From Arthrobacter citreus (lineage in GTDB: Bacteria; Actinomycetota; Actinomycetes; Actinomycetales; Micrococcaceae), in the NCBI RefSeq assembly GCF_009192745.1, contig NZ_VTFV01000002.1, positions 806,001 to 870,000 on the forward strand: a DNA stretch of 64,000 nt, given 5' to 3'. This document shows positions 17,008-24,671 of this stretch, one piece after another. A program made the translations under genes and the position numbers. The notes beneath the pieces are model-generated. The model had not been told where the DNA came from, did no database searches, and saw only the letters and a program-made list of their open reading frames with translations. The number at the start of each line of letters is the position of its first letter. Within the stretch, counting starts at the first letter, position 1.

Positions 17008-18168
17008 ATGACAACCTCCACCACCGAGGCGGGCGCAGCTCCCGCCTCGCGCCGCACCGCCTTCCACCCGCTGACGGTCAGTGCTGTCCGCCGGCTCACC
17101 GAAGACGCCATCGAAGTCACCTTCGCGGTTCCCGAAGAGCTGACCGGTTCCTTCGATTACCTGCCCGGCCAGTACGTTGCCCTGCGCACCACGCTGGACG
17201 GCGCGGAAATCCGCCGCAGCTACTCCATCTGCGCGGAGCCGAAGCCCGGTGAAATCCGGGTCGCCATTAAGCGCGACCTCGGCGGCAAGTTCTCCACCTG
17301 GGCCAATGAAAACCTGAAGGCCGGGGACGTCCTGGACGTCATGAGCCCCACGGGCGGCTTCATCTCCAAGCACCCCATGACGGCGCTCAACCACCCCGAA
17401 GACATCGATGTCACGGATGAGAACGTGTTTGTCGCCGTCGCCGCCGGGTCCGGCATCACCCCGGTAATCTCCATTGCACGCACCGTGCTGGCAGCGTCGG
17501 AGAACGTGCGCTTTGACCTGGTCTACGCCAACAAGGCCGCCATGGACGTGATGTTCCTGGAGGAACTGGCGGACCTGAAGGACAAGTACCCGGCCCGCTT
17601 CGCCGTCCATCACGTGCTCTCCCGGGAACAGCGTATTTCCCCGCTGCTCTCCGGCCGGATCGACGCGGAGAAGCTTTCCGCACTCATCGAGTCCGTGCTC
17701 CCCACCCGCGACGTGGACGAGTGGTTCCTCTGCGGCCCGTTCGAACTCGTGCAGCTCTGCCGGGACACCCTGGCCGAGCGCGGCGTGGACTCGGAGAAGG
17801 TCCGCTTCGAACTCTTCACCACGGGCCAGCCCGGAAAGCCGGAAGGCCAGATCGGCCGCCCCATCCAGGTTGATCCGTCAGCCGACAACTTTGAGATCAG
17901 CTTCCGGCTGGACGGGCTGCAGGGCAAGGTGGCCAGCCCCACCCACGCCCGTGAATCCATCCTGAACGCCGCGCTCCGCGTCCGCCCGGATGTTCCGTTC
18001 GCCTGCGCCGGCGGCGTCTGCGGCACCTGTCGCGCCAAGGTGGTCTCCGGCACCGTGGAAATGGAAGAAAACTACGCCCTGGAACCGGATGAAATCGAAA
18101 AGGGTTACATCCTGACCTGCCAAAGCCGCCCCACCAGTCCCGAAGTCACCGTCGACTACGACGCCTAG
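17008..18168 (+). CDS. paaE: PaaE: ferredoxin-type reductase of phenylacetyl-CoA epoxidase
   Basis: 386 aa. An N-terminal FAD-binding reductase domain (PGQYVALRT, RRSYSIC) and NAD(P)-binding domain (AAGSGITPVISIARTVL, FLCGPFELV) are followed by a plant-type 2Fe-2S domain with cysteines spaced C-x4-C-x2-C (CAGGVCGTC) and a final Cys in ILTCQS. It passes electrons from NADPH to the PaaA di-iron site. Fifth gene of the operon, 14 nt before the next gene. Confidence 0.95.
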   Translation: MTTSTTEAGAAPASRRTAFHPLTVSAVRRLTEDAIEVTFAVPEELTGSFDYLPGQYVALRTTLDGAEIRRSYSICAEPKPGEIRVAIKRDLGGKFSTWANENLKAGDVLDVMSPTGGFISKHPMTALNHPEDIDVTDENVFVAVAAGSGITPVISIARTVLAASENVRFDLVYANKAAMDVMFLEELADLKDKYPARFAVHHVLSREQRISPLLSGRIDAEKLSALIESVLPTRDVDEWFLCGPFELVQLCRDTLAERGVDSEKVRFELFTTGQPGKPEGQIGRPIQVDPSADNFEISFRLDGLQGKVASPTHARESILNAALRVRPDVPFACAGGVCGTCRAKVVSGTVEMEENYALEPDEIEKGYILTCQSRPTSPEVTVDYDA

Positions 18169-18182
18169 GAGCGAAGCCACCG

Positions 18183-18977
18183 ATGAGCGAGCAGAACCAG
18201 CCTGAGTCCATGGTTGAACTCAGCATTAACGACGGCGTTGCCGAGGTTGTCCTCAACGCCCCGCAGAAGCTCAATTCACTGGATGAAAAGGCCCTCGCGG
18301 ACCTGTCCAAGGCCTATGACGACGCCGCTGCCGCCGGAGTGCGCGCGCTTCTGCTGCGCGGGGAAGGCAGGGCCTTCTGCGCCGGACGCGATATCTCCGG
18401 CGTCGTACCGGCCGAAGACGACGCTTATGCCTACCTCGGTGACCTGGTCACCCCGCTGCTGAAGAAGATGGCAGCCTTCCCGGCACCCACCTTCGCAGCC
18501 GCGCAGGGTGCCTGCCTCGGCGTCGGGCTGGGCCTGCTGGTGGCCACCGACGTGGTCTACGTGGCGGACAATGCGAAGATCGGCTCGCCGTTCGCGAACC
18601 TGGGGGCAACCCTGGATTCGGGCGGACACTGGCTCTTCACCGAGCGGCTGGGCGCCCACCGCACGCTGGACCTGATCTACACGGCAGACCTGATGAGCGG
18701 AACGGAAGCCGTAGCTGCTGGCCTGTTCAGCCGGGTCTTCCCGGCCGACGAGCTGCTGGACACCACCCGGGCCACGGTTGCCCGCGTGGCCTCCGGTGCC
18801 ACCGAAGCGTTCCGTGCTTCCAAGGAACTCGTGGCACAGATTCGCGATGCCCGCCTGGGACTCTGGGAGTCGGTCGAGGATGAGAACAAGGCCCAGGGTG
18901 TGCTTTGCGGTACCGAGGACTATGCCGAAGGTTTCGCCGCCTTCAAGGAAAAGCGCAAGCCAGTGTTCAAGGGCTAG
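18183..18977 (+). CDS. paaG: PaaG-type enoyl-CoA isomerase (1,2-epoxyphenylacetyl-CoA isomerase)
   Basis: 264 aa crotonase. The oxyanion-hole motifs are AFCAGRDI and GACLGVGLGL. At the two positions where hydratases such as PaaF carry catalytic Glu it has Leu (GVGLGLLVATD) and Asp (ATLDSGGHWL); the Asp matches the LxPDCGG pattern of PaaG. This favours isomerisation of ring-1,2-epoxyphenylacetyl-CoA to the oxepin over hydration. Position directly after paaE supports it. A broad enoyl-CoA hydratase role cannot be excluded. It ends 14 nt before the second 56-bp palindrome. Confidence 0.75.
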   Translation: MSEQNQPESMVELSINDGVAEVVLNAPQKLNSLDEKALADLSKAYDDAAAAGVRALLLRGEGRAFCAGRDISGVVPAEDDAYAYLGDLVTPLLKKMAAFPAPTFAAAQGACLGVGLGLLVATDVVYVADNAKIGSPFANLGATLDSGGHWLFTERLGAHRTLDLIYTADLMSGTEAVAAGLFSRVFPADELLDTTRATVARVASGATEAFRASKELVAQIRDARLGLWESVEDENKAQGVLCGTEDYAEGFAAFKEKRKPVFKG

Positions 18978-18991
18978 CTTTCCCCTCTCGT

Positions 18992-19047
18992 CGAGATAGC
19001 AGAAACTGCACGATACAGCCCTGTAACGTGCAGTTTCTGCCATCTCG
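18992..19047. repeat. 56-bp palindromic intergenic element, copy 2
   Basis: Two 28-nt arms (18992-19019, 19020-19047) matching at 25 of 28 positions. Same outer sequence as copies 1 and 3 (CGAGAT..CAGAAACTGC), but with CACG instead of CCCG on one arm and the complementary change on the other. It closes the paaABCDE-paaG operon, with the next gene in the same direction. Confidence 0.92.
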
Positions 19048-19147
19048 ATGGGAACGGGGAGCGGATATTCGACACGGCGTCGAAACTTCGGGAGAATTGC
19101 AGGGCCGGATGCGATCCCGCCCGGTACACGGTGCCTGAGGAGGACCG

Positions 19148-19762
19148 ATGACAGCGCGTGCCGCACGCTTGGTGCGCGGCTGGGCCGGAGCATTCGCGGC
19201 CACGGCCGTGGCTGCTGCGTCGCACGTGCTTGGCGGCGGTGCCGCTCCCGAACCGGCCCTCGTGCTGTTCTGCCTGGCAATTTCCGGCATGGTCAGCTGC
19301 CTGCTCGCCGGACGCGGGCTTTCGCTGCCCCGCCTCAGCACCGCCGTCGTGTTCAGCCAGGGGCTGTTCCACCTCATTTTCAGCTTCGGTTCCGCCCCGG
19401 CCGCCGTCGGTGCAGGCTCGGGCCACGCCCACCACGCGGGTCCCTCGCTGACAGAGACCGGAACTGCTGCCGCCGCGGCCGCCGCATCGGCTCCCGCACA
19501 CGGACTCCTGATGTGGGTCAGCCACGCCCTTGCCGCCGCGGCCACGGTGTGGATTATTGCCCACGGCGAGCGGACCCTGGTGCGCCTCATCGAAGCGCTC
19601 GGCGTCCGACCCGGTGCGCTGCTGCCCCTGTTCCGGCCCGCACACCTTCGCCGTCCCATCACTGCCGTCCTGGCTGTGCGGCCCCTTGGGCTGCGCAACC
19701 TCGGCATCCCCCTTCTGACGCTCCGGCACCGGGGCCCACCTGCTGCATTCGTGTCCAGCTAG
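19148..19762 (+). CDS. Membrane protein of a copper/DyP gene cluster
   Basis: 204 aa. About four hydrophobic segments, a His/Gly/Ala-rich loop (GSGHAHHAGPS) after the third and a basic C-terminal tail. I recognise no named family. The His-containing loop and the position 55 nt upstream of copC suggest a role with copper handling (inference). ATG has GAGGAGG about four bases upstream. Probably the first gene of the cluster with copC, the PCu(A)C gene and the DyP peroxidase. Confidence 0.65.
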   Translation: MTARAARLVRGWAGAFAATAVAAASHVLGGGAAPEPALVLFCLAISGMVSCLLAGRGLSLPRLSTAVVFSQGLFHLIFSFGSAPAAVGAGSGHAHHAGPSLTETGTAAAAAAASAPAHGLLMWVSHALAAAATVWIIAHGERTLVRLIEALGVRPGALLPLFRPAHLRRPITAVLAVRPLGLRNLGIPLLTLRHRGPPAAFVSS

Positions 19763-19817
19763 GCGCACTCCGCGCACCCACACGAATCCCAGTTCCTTCC
19801 CGGAACGGAAAGCAGTT

Positions 19818-20447
19818 ATGCCTACCACTTTTTACCGCCAGGCCCGCACCCGTGCCTCGCTCCTTGCCGCAGCTCTCCTCGCAGCCTTCGCAGCGGTTCT
19901 CTTCCTTGCAGCACCGGCACACGCGCACGATGAACTTGTGTCCTCCAACCCGGCGGACGGTGCCGTCCTGGATGCCGCTCCCTCCGAGATTGAACTGGTC
20001 TTCAGTTCAGAACTCATGGACCTGGGCAACCAGGTCATCGTCGAAGACTCTGCCGGGAAGAACCTCGCCGAGTCCGAGCCGGTCCTGACACGCGAAACCC
20101 TGGTCCAGTCCGTTCCTGCCCTCGACGCGGGCGAATACAAGGTCAACTGGCGTGCGGTATCCAGCGACGGGCACCCGATCACCGGCACCTTCAGCTTCAC
20201 CGTGAACGCTCCTGCCGGGGAAAGCCCCTCACCGGCTGCAACGGAGTCCGCTGCCGCCCCGGCGCCCAGCGAGCCCGCTCCCAGCGCGTCAGCAGATCCG
20301 GCAGAAGCAGAGCCGGCAGCGCAGGAGTCCAGCGTGGCATCCCACCTGCCGTGGGCCCTCGCCGGTGTCGGCGCAGGAGCAGCTGCAGCCCTCGCAGCCT
20401 GGGCAATCGTGGTCCAGGTCAAGAAGCGCCGCGGCGCCAGCGCCTAA
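19818..20447 (+). CDS. CopC-domain copper-binding protein, membrane-anchored
   Basis: 209 aa. A signal peptide (residues 1-36, ending AHA) exposes His37 at the mature N-terminus, and the beta-barrel ends with SSDGHPITG carrying His119; these are the usual Cu(II) ligands of CopC/YobA proteins. The motif HDELVSSNPADGAVLDAAPSEIELVFS is typical. A Pro/Ala/Ser linker (about 128-170) leads to a C-terminal transmembrane helix and a short basic tail. It therefore sits outside the membrane, binding copper. Confidence 0.9.
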   Translation: MPTTFYRQARTRASLLAAALLAAFAAVLFLAAPAHAHDELVSSNPADGAVLDAAPSEIELVFSSELMDLGNQVIVEDSAGKNLAESEPVLTRETLVQSVPALDAGEYKVNWRAVSSDGHPITGTFSFTVNAPAGESPSPAATESAAAPAPSEPAPSASADPAEAEPAAQESSVASHLPWALAGVGAGAAAALAAWAIVVQVKKRRGASA

Positions 20448-20452
20448 CTGAA

Positions 20453-20471
20453 ACTGCCGTCACGCGGCAGT
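20453..20471 (+). terminator. Small hairpin after copC
   Basis: A 7-bp inverted repeat (20453-20459 with 20465-20471) with a 5-nt loop and no T run. It may attenuate or stabilise the operon transcript rather than terminate it. Confidence 0.3.
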
Positions 20472-20558
20472 CCCCTCCAGGCCCTGCCCCGGCAGCGTCT
20501 GCCCTTTCATTGACCGCGCCTAGATGCGCGGAACACACCTTTGGAGTACCCGAAAATC

Positions 20559-21164
20559 ATGAAGAAAATCACTCTCGCCGCAGTCGTCCTTGCCGTCTCC
20601 GCTGCGGCCCTCACCGGTTGTGGCTCCTCCAGCCCCGCAGCCGAAACGGCCCCTGCTCCGGATGATGCCGCAGCGCTGTCCATGACCGGAGCCTGGGCGA
20701 AGGCCGCAGAAGCAGACGAAATGACCGGCGCTTTTGGCACGCTCGAAAACTCCGGCGACGAGGACCTCACCATCGTCGCCGCCAGTTCGGCGTCCGCCTC
20801 AACCGTTGAACTGCACGAAGTGGCAATGGACGACGACGGAGCGATGGTCATGCGCGAAATCGAAGGAGGATTCGTGGTCCCCGCCGGAAGCGACTACCTC
20901 CTGGAGCCCGGAGCGAGCCACCTGATGCTGATGGGCCTGACGGACGGACTGCTCGCCGGAGACACGGTGACGATCACCCTCGAGCTGGCTGACGGCTCCA
21001 CCCTGGACGTCGACGCCGTGGCCAAGGACTTCGCGGGCGGAAACGAAAGCTACGGATCCGGCGAAGGCCACGACGCCGGGGGCCACGGGGCTGGATCACA
21101 CGGCACTGAGACACACGGCAATGAGACCCACGGGACTGAAACCCATGGGACTGCGGACCACTAA
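20559..21164 (+). CDS. PCu(A)C-type periplasmic copper chaperone lipoprotein
   Basis: 201 aa from ATG 20559 (a TTG six codons earlier gives a poorer signal sequence). The lipobox LTGC places a lipidated Cys at position 21. The Cu(I) motif of the PCuAC family is present as H86..M90 and H121-x-M123 (HEVAM and SHLMLM). After residue 165 the protein ends in a Gly/His-rich tail with repeated THG units, likely extra metal ligands. The family delivers copper to cytochrome oxidase or other secreted cuproproteins. Its stop overlaps the start of the peroxidase gene in TAATG. Confidence 0.88.
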   Translation: MKKITLAAVVLAVSAAALTGCGSSSPAAETAPAPDDAAALSMTGAWAKAAEADEMTGAFGTLENSGDEDLTIVAASSASASTVELHEVAMDDDGAMVMREIEGGFVVPAGSDYLLEPGASHLMLMGLTDGLLAGDTVTITLELADGSTLDVDAVAKDFAGGNESYGSGEGHDAGGHGAGSHGTETHGNETHGTETHGTADH

Positions 21165-22414
21165 TGAGCGCTGAAACCACACCACGGGGCGTGGGCCGGC
21201 GCCGCCTGCTCTTCGGCGGTGCCGCGGCGGGCCTGGGGGCGGTTGCGGCTGCCGGCGGCCACCTGGCCGGCAGCCGGGGGTTCGGGCAGGGAAGCGCGGA
21301 GATGGAACGGACAGGGCTGGATGAGGCGGGAAGCAACGGCCGCCAGACAGTTCCGTTCTACGGCCGGCACCAGGCCGGCATAGCCACCCCGCCCGGGTCC
21401 TGCGCAGCTTTCGTTGCCCTGGACCTGCGCGACGGCGTCGGCCGGGACCGCATCCGGTCCTGGCTGCGGATGCTGAGTGATGACGCAGCCGCGCTGACCC
21501 AGGGTGAACCTGCGCTGGCAGACACCGAGCCGGAGCTGGCCCGGAACCCGGCGCGGCTGACGGTGACGTTCGGGTTCGGGCCCGGCCTCGTGGCCGCCGT
21601 GGCTCCGGAACTGGCCCCTGCCTGGCTCGGCCCGCTTCCCGCCTTCGGCATCGACAAGCTCGAAGAGCGGTGGAGCGGGGGAGACCTGATGCTCCAGTTG
21701 TGCGCCGATGACCCGCTGACCCTGGCCCATGCCCAGCGGATGCTGCTGAAGGACAGCCGTGCGTTCGCCGTCGTCCGCTGGATCCAGCCGGGCTTCCGCC
21801 ATGCCTACGGCAGCGAACCTGCCGGCACCACCATGCGCAACCTGTTTGGACAGGTGGACGGTTCCGCGAACGCGCTGCCGGGGACGCCGGAGTTCGAACG
21901 GGTGGTGTGGGGCGACGCGGAGATTCCGGCCTGGCTGGAAGGCGGCACCTCGATGGTCGTCCGGCGGATCGCGATGAACCTGGACACCTGGGATGAACTG
22001 GACCGGCGGGGCAGGGAAGAAGCGGTGGGCCGCAGGCTCGCCAACGGTGCGCCGCTGACGGGTGAAAATGAGCGGGATGAGCCGGACTTCGACGCCGTCA
22101 CCGGACTCGGGTTCAAGGTCATCCCGGAGTACGCCCACATGCGCCGTGCACGTCCGGAGAATCCGCGGCAGCGGATATTCCGCCGCGGCTACAACTACGA
22201 CGACGCTCCGGAACCTGGTGGCGCGGTCTCCAACGCGGGTCAGATCTTCGTTGCCTTCCAAGCGGATGTCGCCGAGCAGTTTGTGCCGATCCAGCAGCGG
22301 CTGGACAAACTGGACCTGCTCAATGAGTGGACGACGCCCATCGGATCGGCTGTATTCGCCGTGCCGCCGGGTGCATCGGAGGGCGGATTCGTGGGAGAGG
22401 GGCTCTTTAGGTAG
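21164..22414 (+). CDS. Tat-exported DyP-type peroxidase
   Basis: 416 aa. The twin-arginine signal is GRRRLLFGGAAAG followed by a hydrophobic stretch. The DyP signature FGQVDGSAN (distal GxxDG) and the C-terminal YAHMRRARPENPRQRIFRRGYNYDD, containing the proximal haem His and an essential Arg region, are intact. DyP peroxidases oxidise dyes or phenolics with H2O2, and EfeB relatives have been linked to haem or iron handling. Translational coupling to the copper chaperone suggests co-export with copper proteins. Confidence 0.92.
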   Translation: MSAETTPRGVGRRRLLFGGAAAGLGAVAAAGGHLAGSRGFGQGSAEMERTGLDEAGSNGRQTVPFYGRHQAGIATPPGSCAAFVALDLRDGVGRDRIRSWLRMLSDDAAALTQGEPALADTEPELARNPARLTVTFGFGPGLVAAVAPELAPAWLGPLPAFGIDKLEERWSGGDLMLQLCADDPLTLAHAQRMLLKDSRAFAVVRWIQPGFRHAYGSEPAGTTMRNLFGQVDGSANALPGTPEFERVVWGDAEIPAWLEGGTSMVVRRIAMNLDTWDELDRRGREEAVGRRLANGAPLTGENERDEPDFDAVTGLGFKVIPEYAHMRRARPENPRQRIFRRGYNYDDAPEPGGAVSNAGQIFVAFQADVAEQFVPIQQRLDKLDLLNEWTTPIGSAVFAVPPGASEGGFVGEGLFR

Positions 22415-22453
22415 GGATTGCCCGGCGGCTGGTAGTCCCGCTAGGTTGGAAAG

Positions 22454-22467
22454 GTCAGCATGCTGAC
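22454..22467. promoter_or_regulatory. 14-bp perfect palindrome, candidate operator
   Basis: GTCAGCATGCTGAC, perfectly symmetrical and loop-free, 41 bp before the small acidic-protein gene at 22509 and followed by an AT-rich stretch. A regulator site is plausible. Confidence 0.4.
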
Positions 22468-22508
22468 TAATTGTTTTCTCCCTTGCGGGACATCACCGAA
22501 AGGCCACG

Positions 22509-22772
22509 ATGACGCAAAGCTACGATCCGAACAATGATCCAGCCAACCCGGACAAGCCCAAGGAAGCTGACCACGCTGCCGCGCAAAAGGGGCCGGAAAC
22601 CACGGAAGGAACCGGCAACCATGCCGGCAGCGGCGAAAAGGGCCGCCGGGTGAATCCTGATCCGGCCGAAGGGAACATCACCGGGCTGGAGCCGGGCGGC
22701 GGAGTTCCGCCGGGGGAGACCCCTCCCGCCGAGGATCAGATGAGCATGGACCAGGGGCACGACGAGAACTGA
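22509..22772 (+). CDS. Small hydrophilic protein (DUF6480-like)
   Basis: 87 aa, with no hydrophobic segment, rich in Pro, Gly, Asp, Glu and Asn, and probably disordered. The C-terminal part ITGLEPGGGVPPGETPPAEDQMS resembles the short actinobacterial family I know as DUF6480; I cannot confirm the assignment. ATG has AAAGG about six bases upstream. Its own promoter region carries a 14-bp palindrome. It ends 18 nt before the third 56-bp palindrome. Confidence 0.65.
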   Translation: MTQSYDPNNDPANPDKPKEADHAAAQKGPETTEGTGNHAGSGEKGRRVNPDPAEGNITGLEPGGGVPPGETPPAEDQMSMDQGHDEN

Positions 22773-22790
22773 CGTCCCGTCCCTGGAAAT

Positions 22791-22846
22791 CGAGATGACA
22801 GAAACTGCCCGTTTGGAGCTCCAAACGGGCAGTTTCTGTCATCTCG
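22791..22846. repeat. 56-bp palindromic intergenic element, copy 3
   Basis: A perfect palindrome: arms 22791-22818 and 22819-22846 match at all 28 positions. Outer sequence as in copy 1; the centre TTTGGAGCTCCAAA differs from the other copies but remains self-complementary. It lies between two converging stops, five bases from the stop of the Lrp-type gene. Confidence 0.95.
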
Positions 22847-22851
22847 GTGGG

Positions 22852-23301
22852 CTAACGGACGTCGAGGTCCTCGAAGACCAGGAATGTCTGTGTATCCAGG
22901 ACCCCCGGAGCGGACTGCAGCTGGTCGAAGATCACCTGCCGCAGGTGCAGGTTGTCCTCTGCCCGGACCAGCAGGATCACGTCGAAAGACCCGCCCACCA
23001 AGGCCACGTGGTGCACCTCCGGGATCTTGCGCAGCACTTCCTTCAGCTCCCGCCAGGACTGCTGCCGCACCTTGAGGGTGACGTACGCGCTGGAGCGCAG
23101 GCCGGCCTTGACCGGGTCCACCAGTGCCGTGAACCGGGTCAGGACACCGGACCCGGTCAGTTTGGAGATGCGCGAGTAGGCGTGCGCCCGGGAGATGTGG
23201 ACCGCTTCCGCGACGGCGCTGACCGAAGCGCGGCCGTCCTTCGTGAGCTCTGCAAGGATCCGCTTGTCGATCTCATCCAGTGCCGCCTGCGTCTGGGCCA
23301 T
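22852..23301 (-). CDS. Lrp/AsnC-family regulator (BkdR-like)
   Basis: 149 aa from ATG 23301, with AAGGA about ten bases upstream; the longer open frame would start in the promoter region. An N-terminal AsnC HTH (LDEIDKRILAELTKDGRASVSAVAEAVHISRAHAYSRISKL) is followed by an RAM/ligand domain (VALVGGSFDVILLVRA). It is divergent from the branched-chain 2-oxoacid dehydrogenase operon, the classic arrangement for BkdR, which activates bkd genes in response to branched-chain amino acids. Confidence 0.85.
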   Translation of the reverse strand: MAQTQAALDEIDKRILAELTKDGRASVSAVAEAVHISRAHAYSRISKLTGSGVLTRFTALVDPVKAGLRSSAYVTLKVRQQSWRELKEVLRKIPEVHHVALVGGSFDVILLVRAEDNLHLRQVIFDQLQSAPGVLDTQTFLVFEDLDVR

Positions 23302-23510
23302 AGTGTCTACGTCCTTCAAAGTAATCCAGCTCACTTTTGCAACTTGTCCATCACAATACGCAGAGGGATACAAAAAATCTAGGATTTCCGCCTGAGCTAG
23401 ATGCGAATCGTCAGCTTCCGCATACTGGGCTTACAGAAATTCCATCCACGCTGGAGGAACCGGGACGCCCGGGACGCCTTCGGCATCCGCCGCGGCAGAC
23501 GGAGATTCAA
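23302..23510. promoter_or_regulatory. Divergent bkdR / bkd promoter region
   Basis: 209 bp between divergent starts. It contains an AT-rich stretch with TAGGAT (23380-23385) and an imperfect dyad with ATGCG/CGCAT arms (23401-23423). Lrp-type sites are likely here, but no consensus can be fixed from the sequence alone. Confidence 0.4.
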
Positions 23511-24659
23511 ATGACAATTCCCACCGGCAACACACGCGCCGGGTCCGCGGAGGGCACGCGGCCGGAGGACAATGAGGACCGCACCGCGACCATGCTGCCC
23601 TCCGCCGAGCCCGTCCAGCTGATCGACGCTGACGGTACCCACCGGCACAGCGAAAAGTACCCGCTGCCCGACGGCGACGCGCTGAAGGCCGCCTTCGAAG
23701 GCCTGGTTGCCGGACGGCGCATCAACGACCAGGCCAATGCACTTGTTCGCCAGGGCCGCCTGGCGGTCTACCCCTCCTCCCACGGGCAGGAAGCGTGCCA
23801 GGTTGCCGCTGCCGCGGTACTCGCCGACGGCGACTGGCTGTTCCCGACCTACCGCGACACCGTCGCCGTCGTCCACCGCGGCGTTGACCCGCTGCAGGTC
23901 CTGACCCTGCTCAAGGGCGACTGGCACGCAGGCTATGACCCGTACGAGCACAACGTGGCACCGCAGGCGACTCCGCTTGCCACCCAGCTGCTGCACGCCG
24001 TCGGCGTGGCCCACGCCGCCAAGCTGCGCGGGGAGAACACCGTGGTGCTGGCCATGTGCGGCGACGGCGCCACCAGCGAAGGCGACTTCCACGAGGCCCT
24101 GAACTTCGCCGCCGTGTTCCACGTACCGGTGGTCTTCTTTGTGCAGAACAACGAATACGCCATCTCCGTGCCGCTGAAGAACCAGAGCGTTGCCCCCTCC
24201 CTGGCGCACAAGGCCATCGGCTACGGCATGCCCGGCGAGCGGGTGGACGGCAACGACGCCGCGGCCCTGCTGGCCGTACTCGGTGCCGCCGTCGAGCGTG
24301 CCCGCGAAGGCGGCGGCCCCGCACTGGTGGAAGCACACACCTACCGCATGCAGGCCCACACGAACGCCGACGACGCCACCCGCTACCGCTCAGACGACGA
24401 CGTCGCCAAGTGGGTTCCGCGGGACCCGCTGACCCGGCTGCGCACCTACCTCACCGGCCTGGGGATGCTGGACGAGGACGCCGAGGAAGCCATGACGGCG
24501 GCGGCCGAGACCGTGGCTGCCCGGATCCGTGAAGGCCTGAACACGGACATCGTGCCCGAGCCCATGGACCTCTTCAACTTCGTCTATGACAGCCGCACCC
24601 CGCAGCTCGCCGAGCAGGCAGCACTGCTCGCTGACGAGCTCTCCCGGGCACAGGACTAA
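23511..24659 (+). CDS. Branched-chain 2-oxoacid dehydrogenase E1 alpha subunit
   Basis: 382 aa from ATG 23511, which has GGAG six bases upstream. The thiamine diphosphate motif GDGATSEGDFHEALNFAAVF..NNEYAIS and the loop PLKNQSVAPSLAHKAIGYGMPG identify the E1 alpha subunit. With E1 beta it decarboxylates 2-oxoacids from Leu, Ile and Val. The divergent Lrp-type regulator favours a branched-chain rather than pyruvate substrate. Next gene starts 12 nt later. Confidence 0.88.
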   Translation: MTIPTGNTRAGSAEGTRPEDNEDRTATMLPSAEPVQLIDADGTHRHSEKYPLPDGDALKAAFEGLVAGRRINDQANALVRQGRLAVYPSSHGQEACQVAAAAVLADGDWLFPTYRDTVAVVHRGVDPLQVLTLLKGDWHAGYDPYEHNVAPQATPLATQLLHAVGVAHAAKLRGENTVVLAMCGDGATSEGDFHEALNFAAVFHVPVVFFVQNNEYAISVPLKNQSVAPSLAHKAIGYGMPGERVDGNDAAALLAVLGAAVERAREGGGPALVEAHTYRMQAHTNADDATRYRSDDDVAKWVPRDPLTRLRTYLTGLGMLDEDAEEAMTAAAETVAARIREGLNTDIVPEPMDLFNFVYDSRTPQLAEQAALLADELSRAQD

Positions 24660-24671
24660 CAGGAGCCACCA

